Source of the DNA: Hyphomonadaceae bacterium
GTDB lineage: Bacteria > Pseudomonadota > Alphaproteobacteria > Caulobacterales > Hyphomonadaceae
Direction: 5' to 3'
Assembly: GCA_947478925.1 (NCBI GenBank)
Contig: CANJXY010000003.1
Location: 1-63,354 of the forward strand
Length of the DNA stretch: 63,354 bases
Both the position numbers and the translations under genes were made by a program. Position 1 is the stretch's first letter. Each line of letters starts with the position of its first letter. This document shows positions 47,435 through 56,354 of the stretch, piece by piece. The notes under the pieces were generated by a model. The model made no database searches. It was not told the DNA's origin and worked only from the letters and a program-made list of their open reading frames with translations.

Positions 47435-49723
47435 CTACTCGCTGATCTTGACCCGCGACACGACCGCCTTCTCGACGTCCGCATCGTTGAACAACAGATC
47501 GTCCCAGCCCTTCTTGGAATAAAGCTCTGTTTGGTCCGAGTAATGCGGTGAGGAGGGATCGGTAGATTCCGAATAGGACAGGAAGCCCTGGCTCTTCGGG
47601 CCTGTATCCGTGAATTCCACCACATAGATCCAGCTCGCGCCGTGGCGAATGCTGGTCCAGCCCTTCACCGGCTCAAGGCTCTTGTCATCGACCGAAATCA
47701 CATTGAACACGCCTTCTGGCCCTGCCCCGCCATGGATCGGAATGGCTTTGCCGTTGCGTGTTTCTGCCTGGACATCGCCCAGCTTCGCATCGAGCGGGAT
47801 CTTGAGCTCATTGAGCCTATCAACCGCTGTCTCCAACGCGGCCAGGACCTTGGGACTGCCCGTGTCCAGCTTCGCGGGCGTATGCACCGGATCCTTCGGA
47901 TCGAACTTGTCTTTCCATTGAATGCCGCCGGCCTCCGCGAACATGTGGAACAGGTGCGCCCCGCGACTATCGAGGTTCACCTTGAGGTCCCACTTCGCCA
48001 GCACATCGCACGCCTGACTAAGCTTCGCCTTGCCTGAGGCCCGGCACGCTTTCACCAGATCATCGCGCATCAGCTCGCCGCCATAGTGGCGATCCGACAG
48101 CATCACCTGCTTCATCGTCTCAAGATCGAACTTCGCCGCGCCAAATTCGTCCGTGCCCGCAACGCGCCGCTCAACTTGTTCGTGCGAAGCGCGCGTCCGC
48201 AGGCTGCGCGGCGTCGCTTCGTCGCCAAAAGTCGGACTGAGCCCCGTGATCGGCGCATACATATTGGTTAGCCAGTAGCTGTCATTACTCTGCATGACAT
48301 AGTCGGTGCGGAACTGGTGCGGGCCTTCCTCGGCTCCGGCGATGCCGGGCGCTGATGAATCCTTGTCCGTCGCCCAATCGCAATCAGGCCGAGATCCGTC
48401 GAGAACGGCGAACCGCGTTTCCTTCCACTGCTTTTTTGCAAAGGCCGACGTCGCGCACTTGTCAACGAGCGCCTGCGAGACGTTTGGCACCATCCCCATG
48501 TCGCCATAGAGCGCTTCGCCCGTTGAATCGACCGCTGTCGCGTTGAACCGGAATGATTGCCACTTGGCCAGAGATGCTTTCATGTCGCGAACGGTCTTCG
48601 ACCGCCACACGGCCATGTACTGGTCCGGATCGCGCAGCCCGACTTCGACTGTACGCAAGGCGTAGGCGCGATCTTTTGTCCACGGGTAGGACTCGGATTC
48701 GAACAGCGGGCCCCAGCGTGTCGAATAGAGCGTACGCGCCTCTGGAACGACCTTGCCGTCGCGCATCACCTCGACTGATACAGAATCCCGGGTCATCGGC
48801 ACCCATTGCCCGTCATATCTGTACTGCGTCGGATCCTGGGGATTGAGCTGTAATTCGTAATAACCGTTCCGCCGTGCAGTGGAGACCGTGTTGCTCCAGG
48901 CCAACGTCTCGGTATGCCCGATCCGGATCATCGGCATGCCGATATAGCTGACGCCGACAATGTTGATGTCGCCCGGAATGATGAAGTGCGTGCGGTAGAA
49001 CCTGTTCACACCATCCCAGGGATAGTGCGGATTGCCGAGCAGCACGCCCTTGCCGCCCTTCGTCATCTCCCGACCGATGCCGTAGGCGTTCGAGCCCCAG
49101 CCGGATTCGTCAATCTCCGGATCCGGCGCCAGGGCGGCGTGATCGGCAGCGGGCGGCGCGGCGCCCGTCGTCGGCGCAAAGAATCCGTCCACCGTCTGGC
49201 CGACATACATGTGCCGCCAGAAATCCAGTGTCGTGATGTCATGCACCCACGCAGCGCCTTTGCAGCGTGGATCGGAGATCTTGTCGACGCCGGTTTCCCT
49301 TAGATAGCGGTTGAACCCGGCGACATAGCCATCGGCCAGCGCCCGTGCCTCAGCGCTCGGCGTATCGGCAGCGCCTTCGGGGCCAGCCAGCAAGGCCTCA
49401 ACCCGCTTCGACTGGATCATGCGTTGGTGATAAAGATCGCTCGTAACATTTGCATCGTTCTCGCCGGGCCCGAGATACTTCGCGCGCTGGCCAGCGACGG
49501 TCAGCAGCCGGTCGGCGATCTCACACACATTGTCCTGCGCGCTGGCATAGCCATAGCCATAGCCGATGCCGCCCATACTGGCGGCCTTGATGTGCGGCAC
49601 CCCATAGGCCGTACGCCTTATCTCCGCCGAGAATTTCATCGTCCCGCCCGCAGCTGGCGCAGATTCCGCCGAACAAGCCGCCAGCACTGCGATAGAGGCC
49701 GCTGCCAGGATCATTGCACGCAT
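47435..49723 (-). CDS. Penicillin-acylase-family N-terminal nucleophile hydrolase, PvdQ/AHL-acylase-like lipoprotein
   Basis: A 762-residue acylase precursor. The signal peptide has lipobox VLAAC. The alpha chain spans to about residue 212, and autocleavage is expected at 'DESGWG-SNAYGIGRE', freeing the catalytic Ser. The beta chain continues 'LLGNPHYPWDGVNRFYRTHF', 'IPGDINIVGVSYIGMPMIRI' and 'HTETLAWSNTVSTA', a pattern characteristic of acyl-homoserine-lactone acylases such as PvdQ. A perfect AAGGAGG precedes the ATG. It would act in the periplasm on an N-acylated substrate. Its place inside the tyrosine operon, seven bases before maiA, is unexplained. Confidence 0.9.
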   Translation of the reverse strand: MRAMILAAASIAVLAACSAESAPAAGGTMKFSAEIRRTAYGVPHIKAASMGGIGYGYGYASAQDNVCEIADRLLTVAGQRAKYLGPGENDANVTSDLYHQRMIQSKRVEALLAGPEGAADTPSAEARALADGYVAGFNRYLRETGVDKISDPRCKGAAWVHDITTLDFWRHMYVGQTVDGFFAPTTGAAPPAADHAALAPDPEIDESGWGSNAYGIGREMTKGGKGVLLGNPHYPWDGVNRFYRTHFIIPGDINIVGVSYIGMPMIRIGHTETLAWSNTVSTARRNGYYELQLNPQDPTQYRYDGQWVPMTRDSVSVEVMRDGKVVPEARTLYSTRWGPLFESESYPWTKDRAYALRTVEVGLRDPDQYMAVWRSKTVRDMKASLAKWQSFRFNATAVDSTGEALYGDMGMVPNVSQALVDKCATSAFAKKQWKETRFAVLDGSRPDCDWATDKDSSAPGIAGAEEGPHQFRTDYVMQSNDSYWLTNMYAPITGLSPTFGDEATPRSLRTRASHEQVERRVAGTDEFGAAKFDLETMKQVMLSDRHYGGELMRDDLVKACRASGKAKLSQACDVLAKWDLKVNLDSRGAHLFHMFAEAGGIQWKDKFDPKDPVHTPAKLDTGSPKVLAALETAVDRLNELKIPLDAKLGDVQAETRNGKAIPIHGGAGPEGVFNVISVDDKSLEPVKGWTSIRHGASWIYVVEFTDTGPKSQGFLSYSESTDPSSPHYSDQTELYSKKGWDDLLFNDADVEKAVVSRVKISE

Positions 49724-49781
49724 GTCGATCCTCCTTTTTTTGTTTCACAAGAGGTATCACGCGTCAGGACTGGCGCAATCT

Positions 49782-50240
49782 TCATCCGCTCGCTTGCAGC
49801 GCAGCAAATTCGGCCATCAGCGGCCCATACTGGTGCGGATCAGGGAATTTCTCGAAGCTGCGCTTCGCCGGCGTCGTGGCCCAGGCAAGCTTCTCGCCAA
49901 CATTGCTCTCGATGAACGGCGTCGACCACGCCGGCACATCGAACATCGTCGATCGTACATTGACGAATGGCGCAGAGGAGAGCTCCGTATAGAGCCAGTT
50001 CAGGCAGTTCGCGCAGTAGATATAGGGGATCGCGCCATGCAGCGCCCCGATCTTCGTCTTGCCCGCGATCAACTCAAACCCTGCCGCCGGAACCATCGCC
50101 GTCAGCGAGAACGCACTCGCACTCAGTTTTTGACAGCCCTTGCAATGACAAGCCATCGTGATGATCGGCGCAACGCTGACACGCATGCGGCATTGATGAC
50201 ACATGCAGCTGCCTTCGATGGGGAGGATCGGAATGCTCAT
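49782..50240 (-). CDS. GFA/CENP-V-type zinc protein
   Basis: A 152-residue protein of the glutathione-dependent formaldehyde-activating family fold. 'GSCMCHQCRMRVSVAPIITM', 'ACHCKGCQKLSASAFSLTAM' and 'YIYCANCLNWLYTELSS' give the Cys pairs that bind two zinc ions. These proteins do not generally act on formaldehyde, and their substrates are mostly unknown. The ATG shares its A with the stop of the MAPEG gene (TGATG), so they are coupled. Confidence 0.88.
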   Translation of the reverse strand: MSIPILPIEGSCMCHQCRMRVSVAPIITMACHCKGCQKLSASAFSLTAMVPAAGFELIAGKTKIGALHGAIPYIYCANCLNWLYTELSSAPFVNVRSTMFDVPAWSTPFIESNVGEKLAWATTPAKRSFEKFPDPHQYGPLMAEFAALQASG

Positions 50241-50659
50241 CAGGAACCCGCCTGCAGGAGTGTTAAGCCCAGCAGTACGAGACGAACCCCGAGTACAACG
50301 CCTACCCCGACCGTCAGCACGATGCCGACCACGCGCGGGAGGTTCGATGTGTTCTTCATCGAGAGGCCGATCGCATGGGCAAAACGACCGAGAATGAAAA
50401 TACCCGCGTAGATCTCCGCCGTCCGCCGCTCGCCCCCGATCAGTTCAAACAGGGCAAGCGCAATGACGAAGATAGCGGCGTTCTCGGCGAAATTGCCATG
50501 TCGGCGCGTAGCACGCAGGAGATCGGCATTGCCGCCCTCGCCGAGCGATTGCTTCTCACGCCTGCGAACAAACGCGACGGACAGGACCAGCGCCATCTGG
50601 ATGATGATCAGAAGCCCGGCCGTTACGACCGAAATGACGGGGGCTGCAAGTAACAGCAT
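50240..50659 (-). CDS. MAPEG-family membrane protein
   Basis: A 139-residue, four-helix membrane protein. 'LSVAFVRRREKQSLGEGGNA', 'RATRRHGNFAENAAIFVIAL' and 'EIYAGIFILGRFAHAIGLSM' fit the MAPEG (membrane-associated eicosanoid/glutathione metabolism) family. The RRHGNFAEN and the Glu-rich loop are typical for glutathione-binding members. I place the start at 50659. It overlaps the GFA gene by one base. Together with MaiA it adds to a glutathione theme in this operon. Confidence 0.88.
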   Translation of the reverse strand: MLLLAAPVISVVTAGLLIIIQMALVLSVAFVRRREKQSLGEGGNADLLRATRRHGNFAENAAIFVIALALFELIGGERRTAEIYAGIFILGRFAHAIGLSMKNTSNLPRVVGIVLTVGVGVVLGVRLVLLGLTLLQAGS

Positions 50660-50676
50660 AGATATCTCCGCTGGAG

Positions 50677-50808
50677 TTAGGCTACCGCATTCAATACACC
50701 GCGCCGGACCTGATCCGCCTCGGCGCATTCGGACAACGCCCGGGACTTGCCTTGGCTAAAGCCTTCATTGCCATCGCGATGGCAAGCCGCCGTCACTATC
50801 GGCAGCAA
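50677..50808 (-). pseudogene. Degenerate second copy of the hppD 3' end
   Basis: Read on the minus strand, the last 31 codons give GNEGFSQGKSRALSECAEAD then QVRRGVLNAVA and a stop. The true HppD ends GNEGFGEGNFRALFESIEAD QVRRGVLKEA. Twenty of thirty aligned residues match, and weaker similarity continues a little upstream ('PIVTAACHRDG' against 'PIFFELIQRKG'). There is no glyoxalase-type domain in front of it, so it is an orphan fragment, although the 62-codon track ORF could be translated. It partly overlaps the end of the membrane-protein ORF. Confidence 0.8.
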
Positions 50809-51370
50809 ACTGACGCGCACCTGCCAACAGATGCGGAAACCGTCCATGAGAAACGGCAAGCCCATGCTCAGTCTCCTGCCAGTCCGCTTCGCGCTCAGCC
50901 CCCTTCACCGCTTCGCGTCGATACTTTCCATCCAGCCAAAGCGAACCCCATGCGGTTACGCCCGCACACGCACCTGCCGGCGAAAGCACAGCAAGACTTA
51001 GGACTGTTCGGAGATCAAATTCGAAACCGACGGCTGGTCCAAACATCATCGGTGCCAGCAACAGCGCGAGTATCCCGCCCAATGCGCCCAAAAGCGCAGC
51101 CTGCCACCACTTCGTAAGTTTCAGGAGCTCCGCCGCCCGCAGAGCAGGACCACCCATAAGCAAGCAAATCACCAGCGCAATCGGAAACCCAAGGATAGCG
51201 AGCGCCAAAGTAAACGCGAGCATCCCCGCTCGGCCGCAGGCCTGCCAGTAGGTTTCGAAGCCCGCCGCGAGCAATGCATAGACTATGTAGAAGACCCACG
51301 CTGAGATCGAAGACAAAAAGAGCGCCTGCCCCCATCGCACCCTCCGGCTGCCTGCGACCCAGCCTCCCAC
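50765..51370 (-). CDS. Predicted multi-pass membrane protein of unknown function
   Basis: A protein of up to 201 residues beginning at a GTG one base after the hppD stop. Four hydrophobic segments are visible: ALFLSSISAWVFYIVYALLAAG, MLAFTLALAILGFPIALVICLLM, AALLGALGGILALLLAPMMFG and TVLSLAVLSPAGACAGVTAWG. The C-terminal 40 residues overlap the hppD-like fragment in another frame and look unlike a membrane protein, so the original end may have been lost. No family is recognised. It sits between hppD and its degenerate 3' copy. Confidence 0.6.
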   Translation of the reverse strand: MGGWVAGSRRVRWGQALFLSSISAWVFYIVYALLAAGFETYWQACGRAGMLAFTLALAILGFPIALVICLLMGGPALRAAELLKLTKWWQAALLGALGGILALLLAPMMFGPAVGFEFDLRTVLSLAVLSPAGACAGVTAWGSLWLDGKYRREAVKGAEREADWQETEHGLAVSHGRFPHLLAGARQFAADSDGGLPSRWQ

Positions 51371-51371
51371 G

Positions 51372-52436
51372 CTAGGCCTCCTTCAGCACGCCCCTGCGCA
51401 CCTGATCCGCCTCGATGCTTTCGAACAGCGCTCGGAAATTGCCCTCGCCAAAGCCTTCATTACCCTTGCGCTGGATCAGCTCGAAGAAGATCGGGCCGAT
51501 CTGGTTGGCGGTGAAGATCTGCAGCAGCAGGCCCTGCCCCTGTGTCGGTGCGCCATCGATCAGGATCTGGTTCTTCTGCAGCCGTTCGACATCCTCGCCA
51601 TGCGCGCCGAGCCGTTGGCCGATCCCCTCGAAGTACGTGTCCGGCGCCGTCTGGAACGGGATGCCACGCGCCCGCAGCGCTTCAACGCTTGCGTAGATGT
51701 CGTCCGTACCCAGCGCGATGTGCTGGATGCCCTCGCCGCCATAGTCCTTGAGGAACTCTTCGATCTGGCTCTTGTCGTCACGGCTCTCGTTGAGCGGAAT
51801 GCGGATCTTGCCACACGGGCTCGTCATCGCCTTCGAGACGAGACCGGTCTGTTTGCCTTCGATGTCGAAGTAGCGGATCTCGCGGAAGTTGAAGATCTTC
51901 TCGTAATAGTTTGCCCACTTGTCCATGTTGCCGCGGAACAGGTTGTGCGTCAGGTGGTCGAGATAGGTGAGCCCAACCGAGTTCGTGTTTTCCTCGGCGC
52001 CTTCAATGGGCATGAAGTCGATGTCATAGATGCCGTGCGCGCCATATCGATCGACAAGATAGATGTACGCGCCACCGATGGCCTGAATTGCCGGGATGTT
52101 CAGCTCCATCGGACCGACATTTCCGAACGCCGGCTCTGCGCCGCGCCTGAGCGCCTCAGCATAGGCCCTGGCCGCATCCTTCACGCGGAACGCCATAGCG
52201 TTGGCACCCTGCCCGTGCTGTCCACGGAATGCCGCAGGCTGGCCGGACGGTTCCATGTTCAGGATGAAGTTGATATCGCCCTGCTTGTAGCGGATCACAT
52301 TCTTCGAACGGTGCTTCGACACGGCCGTAAAGCCGAACGCCTCGAACAGTTTCCCCAGCTCATGAGGGTTGGGAGATGTATATTCGACGAATTCGAAACC
52401 GTCGGTGCCCAGCGGGTTTTCAAAGAGATCGGCCAT
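51372..52436 (-). CDS. hppD: 4-hydroxyphenylpyruvate dioxygenase
   Basis: A 354-residue non-haem iron enzyme of the vicinal-oxygen-chelate fold converting 4-hydroxyphenylpyruvate to homogentisate. 'FVEYTSPNPHELGKLFEAFG' opens domain one, 'YLDHLTHNLFRGNMDKWANY' supplies the first iron His, 'GEGIQHIALGTDDIYASVEA' the second, and 'IFFELIQRKGNEGFGEGNFR' the Glu ligand. I place the start at 52436 (MADLFENPLG) over the track's 52508. It is the first gene of the tyrosine operon and probably carries the main promoter. Confidence 0.97.
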   Translation of the reverse strand: MADLFENPLGTDGFEFVEYTSPNPHELGKLFEAFGFTAVSKHRSKNVIRYKQGDINFILNMEPSGQPAAFRGQHGQGANAMAFRVKDAARAYAEALRRGAEPAFGNVGPMELNIPAIQAIGGAYIYLVDRYGAHGIYDIDFMPIEGAEENTNSVGLTYLDHLTHNLFRGNMDKWANYYEKIFNFREIRYFDIEGKQTGLVSKAMTSPCGKIRIPLNESRDDKSQIEEFLKDYGGEGIQHIALGTDDIYASVEALRARGIPFQTAPDTYFEGIGQRLGAHGEDVERLQKNQILIDGAPTQGQGLLLQIFTANQIGPIFFELIQRKGNEGFGEGNFRALFESIEADQVRRGVLKEA

Positions 52437-52570
52437 GAGAGTCTCCGGCATTTGCAGGAGATATATACCGCGATGGCCGGTGAAGAAACGCGTGTGAACA
52501 ATCGGCATTCACATTGTTTGGAACACTCGTGCGCACAGCACTCAATTCTGTCGAAATCCGTGCGCTGCCG

Positions 52571-53224
52571 TCAAGTCCGCTTCAGCGCGCGCCAGCCTCC
52601 GGCGACCAGGTGCCAGCCCACATAGAGGAGCAATCCAGCCGACGTTGCGAACATGGCTTGCATCACGCCGCTGCCCGCTTCTCCGATCGCGTGGGCGAGC
52701 ACCCATCCGAGCGGGGTGGTTACGGATGAGGCCAGCACGGCGGCCATGGCCGCAACGGGCGGTTTGAGGCCGGCCTGGAGCGCCAGCGCCATGGCGACGA
52801 CGCCTTCGGGTGCCTCGTGAAGGATGAGGCCCATGGACGTCAGCAGGCCCGATTCATCGCCGTGCCAGAATACGGCGGTGTAGACTGCGCCATCCAACGT
52901 TGAGTGGATGCCCAGGACAACGAGACCGAGCCATGCGCCGATCCGCTCGGTCGAAGGCGACGGATTGCTGCGGGTGTGGAAAAGGATTTCGAGCGCTATT
53001 CCGACCGCAGCTCCCGCCACCAGGAAGGCCACCTCGACATTCCCTGCGGCGACCGCTTCGGGGGCAAGGTGTGTAATCGCGGTAACAAGAATCACGATCC
53101 CGCCGACAAGACCCACCAGATCGGTGACGCGCTTCGCCATCGTCGCGGCGAACAGCGCGAACGCCACGCCTGCAACGCTGAGCGCGCTTGCGCCTAATAC
53201 GATTGCTGCCTCGGAACCTGCCAT
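52571..53224 (-). CDS. ZIP-family divalent metal transporter
   Basis: A 217-residue inner-membrane protein with seven to eight predicted segments. 'VVLGIHSTLDGAVYTAVFWH' and 'MGLILHEAPEGVVAMALALQ' are the TM4 and TM5 metal-binding motifs (HSxxD and HExxE-like). A Zur-type box lies ten bases upstream of the start, strongly suggesting zinc uptake repressed by Zur. It lies between hppD and cysNC, with only 49 bases to the latter. Confidence 0.9.
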   Translation of the reverse strand: MAGSEAAIVLGASALSVAGVAFALFAATMAKRVTDLVGLVGGIVILVTAITHLAPEAVAAGNVEVAFLVAGAAVGIALEILFHTRSNPSPSTERIGAWLGLVVLGIHSTLDGAVYTAVFWHGDESGLLTSMGLILHEAPEGVVAMALALQAGLKPPVAAMAAVLASSVTTPLGWVLAHAIGEAGSGVMQAMFATSAGLLLYVGWHLVAGGWRALKRT

Positions 53225-53233
53225 CTCTCTGTT

Positions 53234-53248
53234 TGTTACATTATAACA
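53234..53248. promoter_or_regulatory. Zur-type operator upstream of the ZIP transporter gene
   Basis: TGTTACATTATAACA is a 7-1-7 inverted repeat with one mismatch to the well-known core TGTTATA-N-TATAACA of proteobacterial Zur boxes. It ends nine bases before the ATG, so it must overlap or follow the transcription start. The promoter itself would lie within the end of cysNC. Confidence 0.75.
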
Positions 53249-53273
53249 GAACAGCCTGCAAGACTATCGTCAC

Positions 53274-55223
53274 CTAGATCGAGAAATCGTTCAGGGGCTC
53301 ACCCGCCGATCCGATGATCCCCGCCTGTCGCAAATGGTCGATGACCTGATCGGCCAGCGCGCCTGCCGTGGCGTTGGCCGTATCGAGTCGCAGCTCCGGA
53401 TTGATCGGCGCTTCATACGGGCTGTCGATGCCCGTGAAGTTACGGATCTGCCCGGCGCGTGCCTTTTTGTAGAGGCCTTTCACGTCGCGCTGCTCGGCGA
53501 CCGCCAGCGGCGTATCGACGTGCACCTCGAAGAATTCGCCGTTCTCGACGAGCTGCCGAACCATGTCGCGTTCCACGCGGAAGGGCGAAATGAAGGACGC
53601 CGTGACGATCACGCCGGCATCCACGAACAGCTTGGCGACTTCGCCGATGCGCCGGATGTTCTCCACGCGATCGGCGTCGGTGAAGCCAAGGTCCTTGTTC
53701 AGACCCTGACGAATATTGTCGCCGTCCAGCGAGTAGGTGTGTGCGCCCATCGCCGCAAGTTTGCGCTCGACGAGATTTGCGATGGTCGACTTGCCCGCGC
53801 CGGACAGGCCGGTGAACCAAAGGATCGCCGGCTTGTGTCCCTTGATTAACGAGCGGCTGGTCTTGGTCACATCCATCGCTTGACGGTGAACGTTGGTCGC
53901 GCGGTTGAGCGAGAATTCAATCATGCCCGCGCCAACCGTCTGGTTGGTGAACCGGTCGATCAGGATGAACGCGCCCGCCTCACGGATCATCTTGTAGGGG
54001 TCGAACGCAATCGGCTGGTTCGCCGACACATTGCAGAACCCGATCTCGTTGAGGCTCAGGCTGTTACCCGACGTCTTGTCGAGTGTGTTGATATCGATCT
54101 TGTGTCGGATACCCGTCACAGTCGCCTGCACCGTCTGCGCGCCAATCTTCAGCACGTAAGCGTTTCCGGTCGTGAGCGGGTCTTCGTGCATCCAGAGCAC
54201 GTTGGCCGTGAACTGGTTCGACAGCTCGGGGCGCGCATCTGGCGTTGCGAATACGTCCCCGCGAGAGGCATCGATCTCGTCCTCGATCACCAGCGTGATG
54301 GCGTCGCCCGCTTGCGCGACCGGCAGGTCGCCATCGGCGGTCACCAAGGCCTTCACCCTGGAAACCTTGCCGGACTTCGCAACGACAACCTCATCGCCCG
54401 GCTTGATCGAGCCCGAGATGATTGTGCCGGAAAATCCGCGGAAATCGAGGTTCGGCCGGTTCACCCATTGCACCGGCAGGCGGAAGGGCGCATCGGCCCG
54501 CTTGTCCGTGATCTCGATCGTCTCGAGATGCTGGAGCAGTGTCGGCCCGGGATGCCAGGACATGGCTCCGGAGGCGGTGATCACGTTGTCGCCGTTCAAG
54601 GCCGACATCGGGATTGGGGTGATCGTCTCGAAGCCGAGGTTCTCAGCAACCGCGAGATAGCTCGCCACGATCTCGTGGAAACGTGCGCGGCTGTAATCGA
54701 CGAGATCCATCTTGTTGACCGCCACCACGATGTGGCGGACGCCCAGCATGTTGGCGATATAGGTGTGGCGCTTGGTTTGCGGCAGCACGCCGCGGCGCGC
54801 ATCGATCAGGATGATGGCGAGGTCAGCGGTCGAGGCGCCCGTCGCCATGTTGCGCGTGTATTGTTCGTGACCCGGCGTGTCGGCCACGATGAACTTGCGC
54901 TTGTCGGTCGAGAAAAAACGATAGGCGACATCGATCGTGATGCCCTGCTCGCGCTCAGCCTCAAGGCCGTCGAGAAGCAGCGCAAAATCCATGTTCTCGC
55001 CCTGCGTGCCGTGCTTCACGCTATCCTTCTTCAGCGTCGCAAGCTGGTCTTCGAACAGGAGCTTGGTGTCATACAGCAGGCGCCCGATAAGCGTCGACTT
55101 GCCGTCATCTACAGATCCGCAAGTGATGAAGCGCAGTACGCCCATCTCGGCTGCAGCGAGATCTCGCACGGACTGCTTTGGCAGTTCGTCGGCCTTGCGG
55201 ATGGGGGTCACTTTCGTGGCCAT
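53274..55223 (-). CDS. cysNC: Bifunctional sulfate adenylyltransferase subunit 1/adenylylsulfate kinase
   Basis: A 649-residue fusion. The N-terminal EF-Tu-like GTPase (CysN) shows 'CGSVDDGKSTLIGRLLYDT', 'ADTPGHEQYTRNM' and 'VNKMDLVDYSRARFHEI', and beta-barrel domains follow to about residue 440. The C-terminal APS kinase (CysC) starts near 'ILWFTGLSGAGKSTIANLVE' and includes 'DNIRQGLNKDLGFTDADRVE'. With CysD it activates sulfate to APS and then PAPS. Its ATG overlaps the cysD stop by one base (TAATG). A PAPS reductase gene is not in the window. Confidence 0.98.
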   Translation of the reverse strand: MATKVTPIRKADELPKQSVRDLAAAEMGVLRFITCGSVDDGKSTLIGRLLYDTKLLFEDQLATLKKDSVKHGTQGENMDFALLLDGLEAEREQGITIDVAYRFFSTDKRKFIVADTPGHEQYTRNMATGASTADLAIILIDARRGVLPQTKRHTYIANMLGVRHIVVAVNKMDLVDYSRARFHEIVASYLAVAENLGFETITPIPMSALNGDNVITASGAMSWHPGPTLLQHLETIEITDKRADAPFRLPVQWVNRPNLDFRGFSGTIISGSIKPGDEVVVAKSGKVSRVKALVTADGDLPVAQAGDAITLVIEDEIDASRGDVFATPDARPELSNQFTANVLWMHEDPLTTGNAYVLKIGAQTVQATVTGIRHKIDINTLDKTSGNSLSLNEIGFCNVSANQPIAFDPYKMIREAGAFILIDRFTNQTVGAGMIEFSLNRATNVHRQAMDVTKTSRSLIKGHKPAILWFTGLSGAGKSTIANLVERKLAAMGAHTYSLDGDNIRQGLNKDLGFTDADRVENIRRIGEVAKLFVDAGVIVTASFISPFRVERDMVRQLVENGEFFEVHVDTPLAVAEQRDVKGLYKKARAGQIRNFTGIDSPYEAPINPELRLDTANATAGALADQVIDHLRQAGIIGSAGEPLNDFSI

Positions 55224-56227
55224 TAGAAGTATCCCTCGCGCTTCTTCTTCTCCATCGACCCGCTTTCGTCATGGTCGATCAGGCGGCCCGAGCGTTCCGA
55301 CGTGCGGGCGGTCAGCATCTCGCCGACAATATCGTCCAGTGTTGCAGCATCGCTTTCGATGGCTGCCGTCAACGGATAACAGCCGAGCGTGCGGAAGCGG
55401 ATCATGCGTTGCACGGCGGTCTCGCCCGGCTCCATCGGCGTGCGATCGTCATCGACCATGAAGAGCTGGCCATTGCGGATCACCGTCGGGCGTTCCTTGC
55501 CGAAATACAGCGGAACGATCGGGATCTCCTCCTCGGCAATGTAGGCCCAGATATCGAGTTCGGTCCAATTGGAGATCGGGAAGACGCGGATGCTCTCCCC
55601 CTTGGCTTTGCGCGTGTTGTAGAGGCTCCACAACTCCGGCCGCTGGTTCTTCGGGTCCCAACCGTGGGTTTCTGTCCGGAACGAGAAGATGCGCTCCTTG
55701 GCCCGGCTCTTCTCCTCGTCGCGGCGCGCGCCGCCGAAGGCGGCATCGAACCGGTACTTGTCCATTGCCTGTCGCAGGCCCTCGGTCTTCATCACCTGCG
55801 TATGGAGGTTGGAGCCCGAGCTGTAGGGGTTGATCCCCCGCTTCAGCCCGTCCTCATTGATATGGACGATCAGGTCGAGACCGAGCTTCCTGGTGATCAG
55901 GTCCCGGAACTGCACCATTTCCTGGAATTTCCAGGTCGTATCCACGTGCATGAACGGGAAAGGCGGGCGCGAGGGCCAGAAGGCCTTCATCGCCAGATGC
56001 AGCATCACCGAGGAATCCTTGCCGATCGAGTACAGCATCACGGGGTTCTCGAACCCGGCGGCGACCTCCCGCATGATGAAAATGCTTTCGGCTTCAAGCC
56101 TTTGCAGGTGAGCCGGCAACGGCTTTCGACGCGCTGGACGCGTTACGAAGCGTTCGGCATACGCCGAGAGATCAGAATCTAATGTCAAAGCCTTGCCCGT
56201 CCTCAGGCTAGCGTGGAGGCCCGGCAT
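55223..56227 (-). CDS. cysD: Sulfate adenylyltransferase subunit 2
   Basis: A 334-residue ATP-sulfurylase catalytic subunit. The PP-loop '[20 protein letters not shown]' binds ATP; '[20 protein letters not shown]' and '[20 protein letters not shown]' are conserved CysD motifs, and the C-terminus '[13 protein letters not shown]' is typical. The N-terminus is about 30 residues longer than standard CysD ([20 protein letters not shown]), so the true start may be internal. It is translationally coupled to cysNC. Confidence 0.97.
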   Translation of the reverse strand: MPGLHASLRTGKALTLDSDLSAYAERFVTRPARRKPLPAHLQRLEAESIFIMREVAAGFENPVMLYSIGKDSSVMLHLAMKAFWPSRPPFPFMHVDTTWKFQEMVQFRDLITRKLGLDLIVHINEDGLKRGINPYSSGSNLHTQVMKTEGLRQAMDKYRFDAAFGGARRDEEKSRAKERIFSFRTETHGWDPKNQRPELWSLYNTRKAKGESIRVFPISNWTELDIWAYIAEEEIPIVPLYFGKERPTVIRNGQLFMVDDDRTPMEPGETAVQRMIRFRTLGCYPLTAAIESDAATLDDIVGEMLTARTSERSGRLIDHDESGSMEKKKREGYF

Positions 56228-56354
56228 ACGGGGTCAGGTCCGCAGGGTAAAGCATCACGGCTGAACACAGACCCTAACCTGCCTTAACGGTGGCGGCCTT
56301 GTTGGCGCCCCACTAAACCCCTGTTCTTGTTGCGGGACCGGCCCGGAGGATTCG

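Noticed and set aside
53880-55226. 448-codon plus-strand ORF over cysNC
   Set aside because: Antisense shadow of the GTPase/kinase fusion; no motifs.
56228-56354. SAM or other sulfur-related riboswitch upstream of cysD
   Set aside because: No recognisable SAM-I or SAM-II core could be drawn in this short interval.
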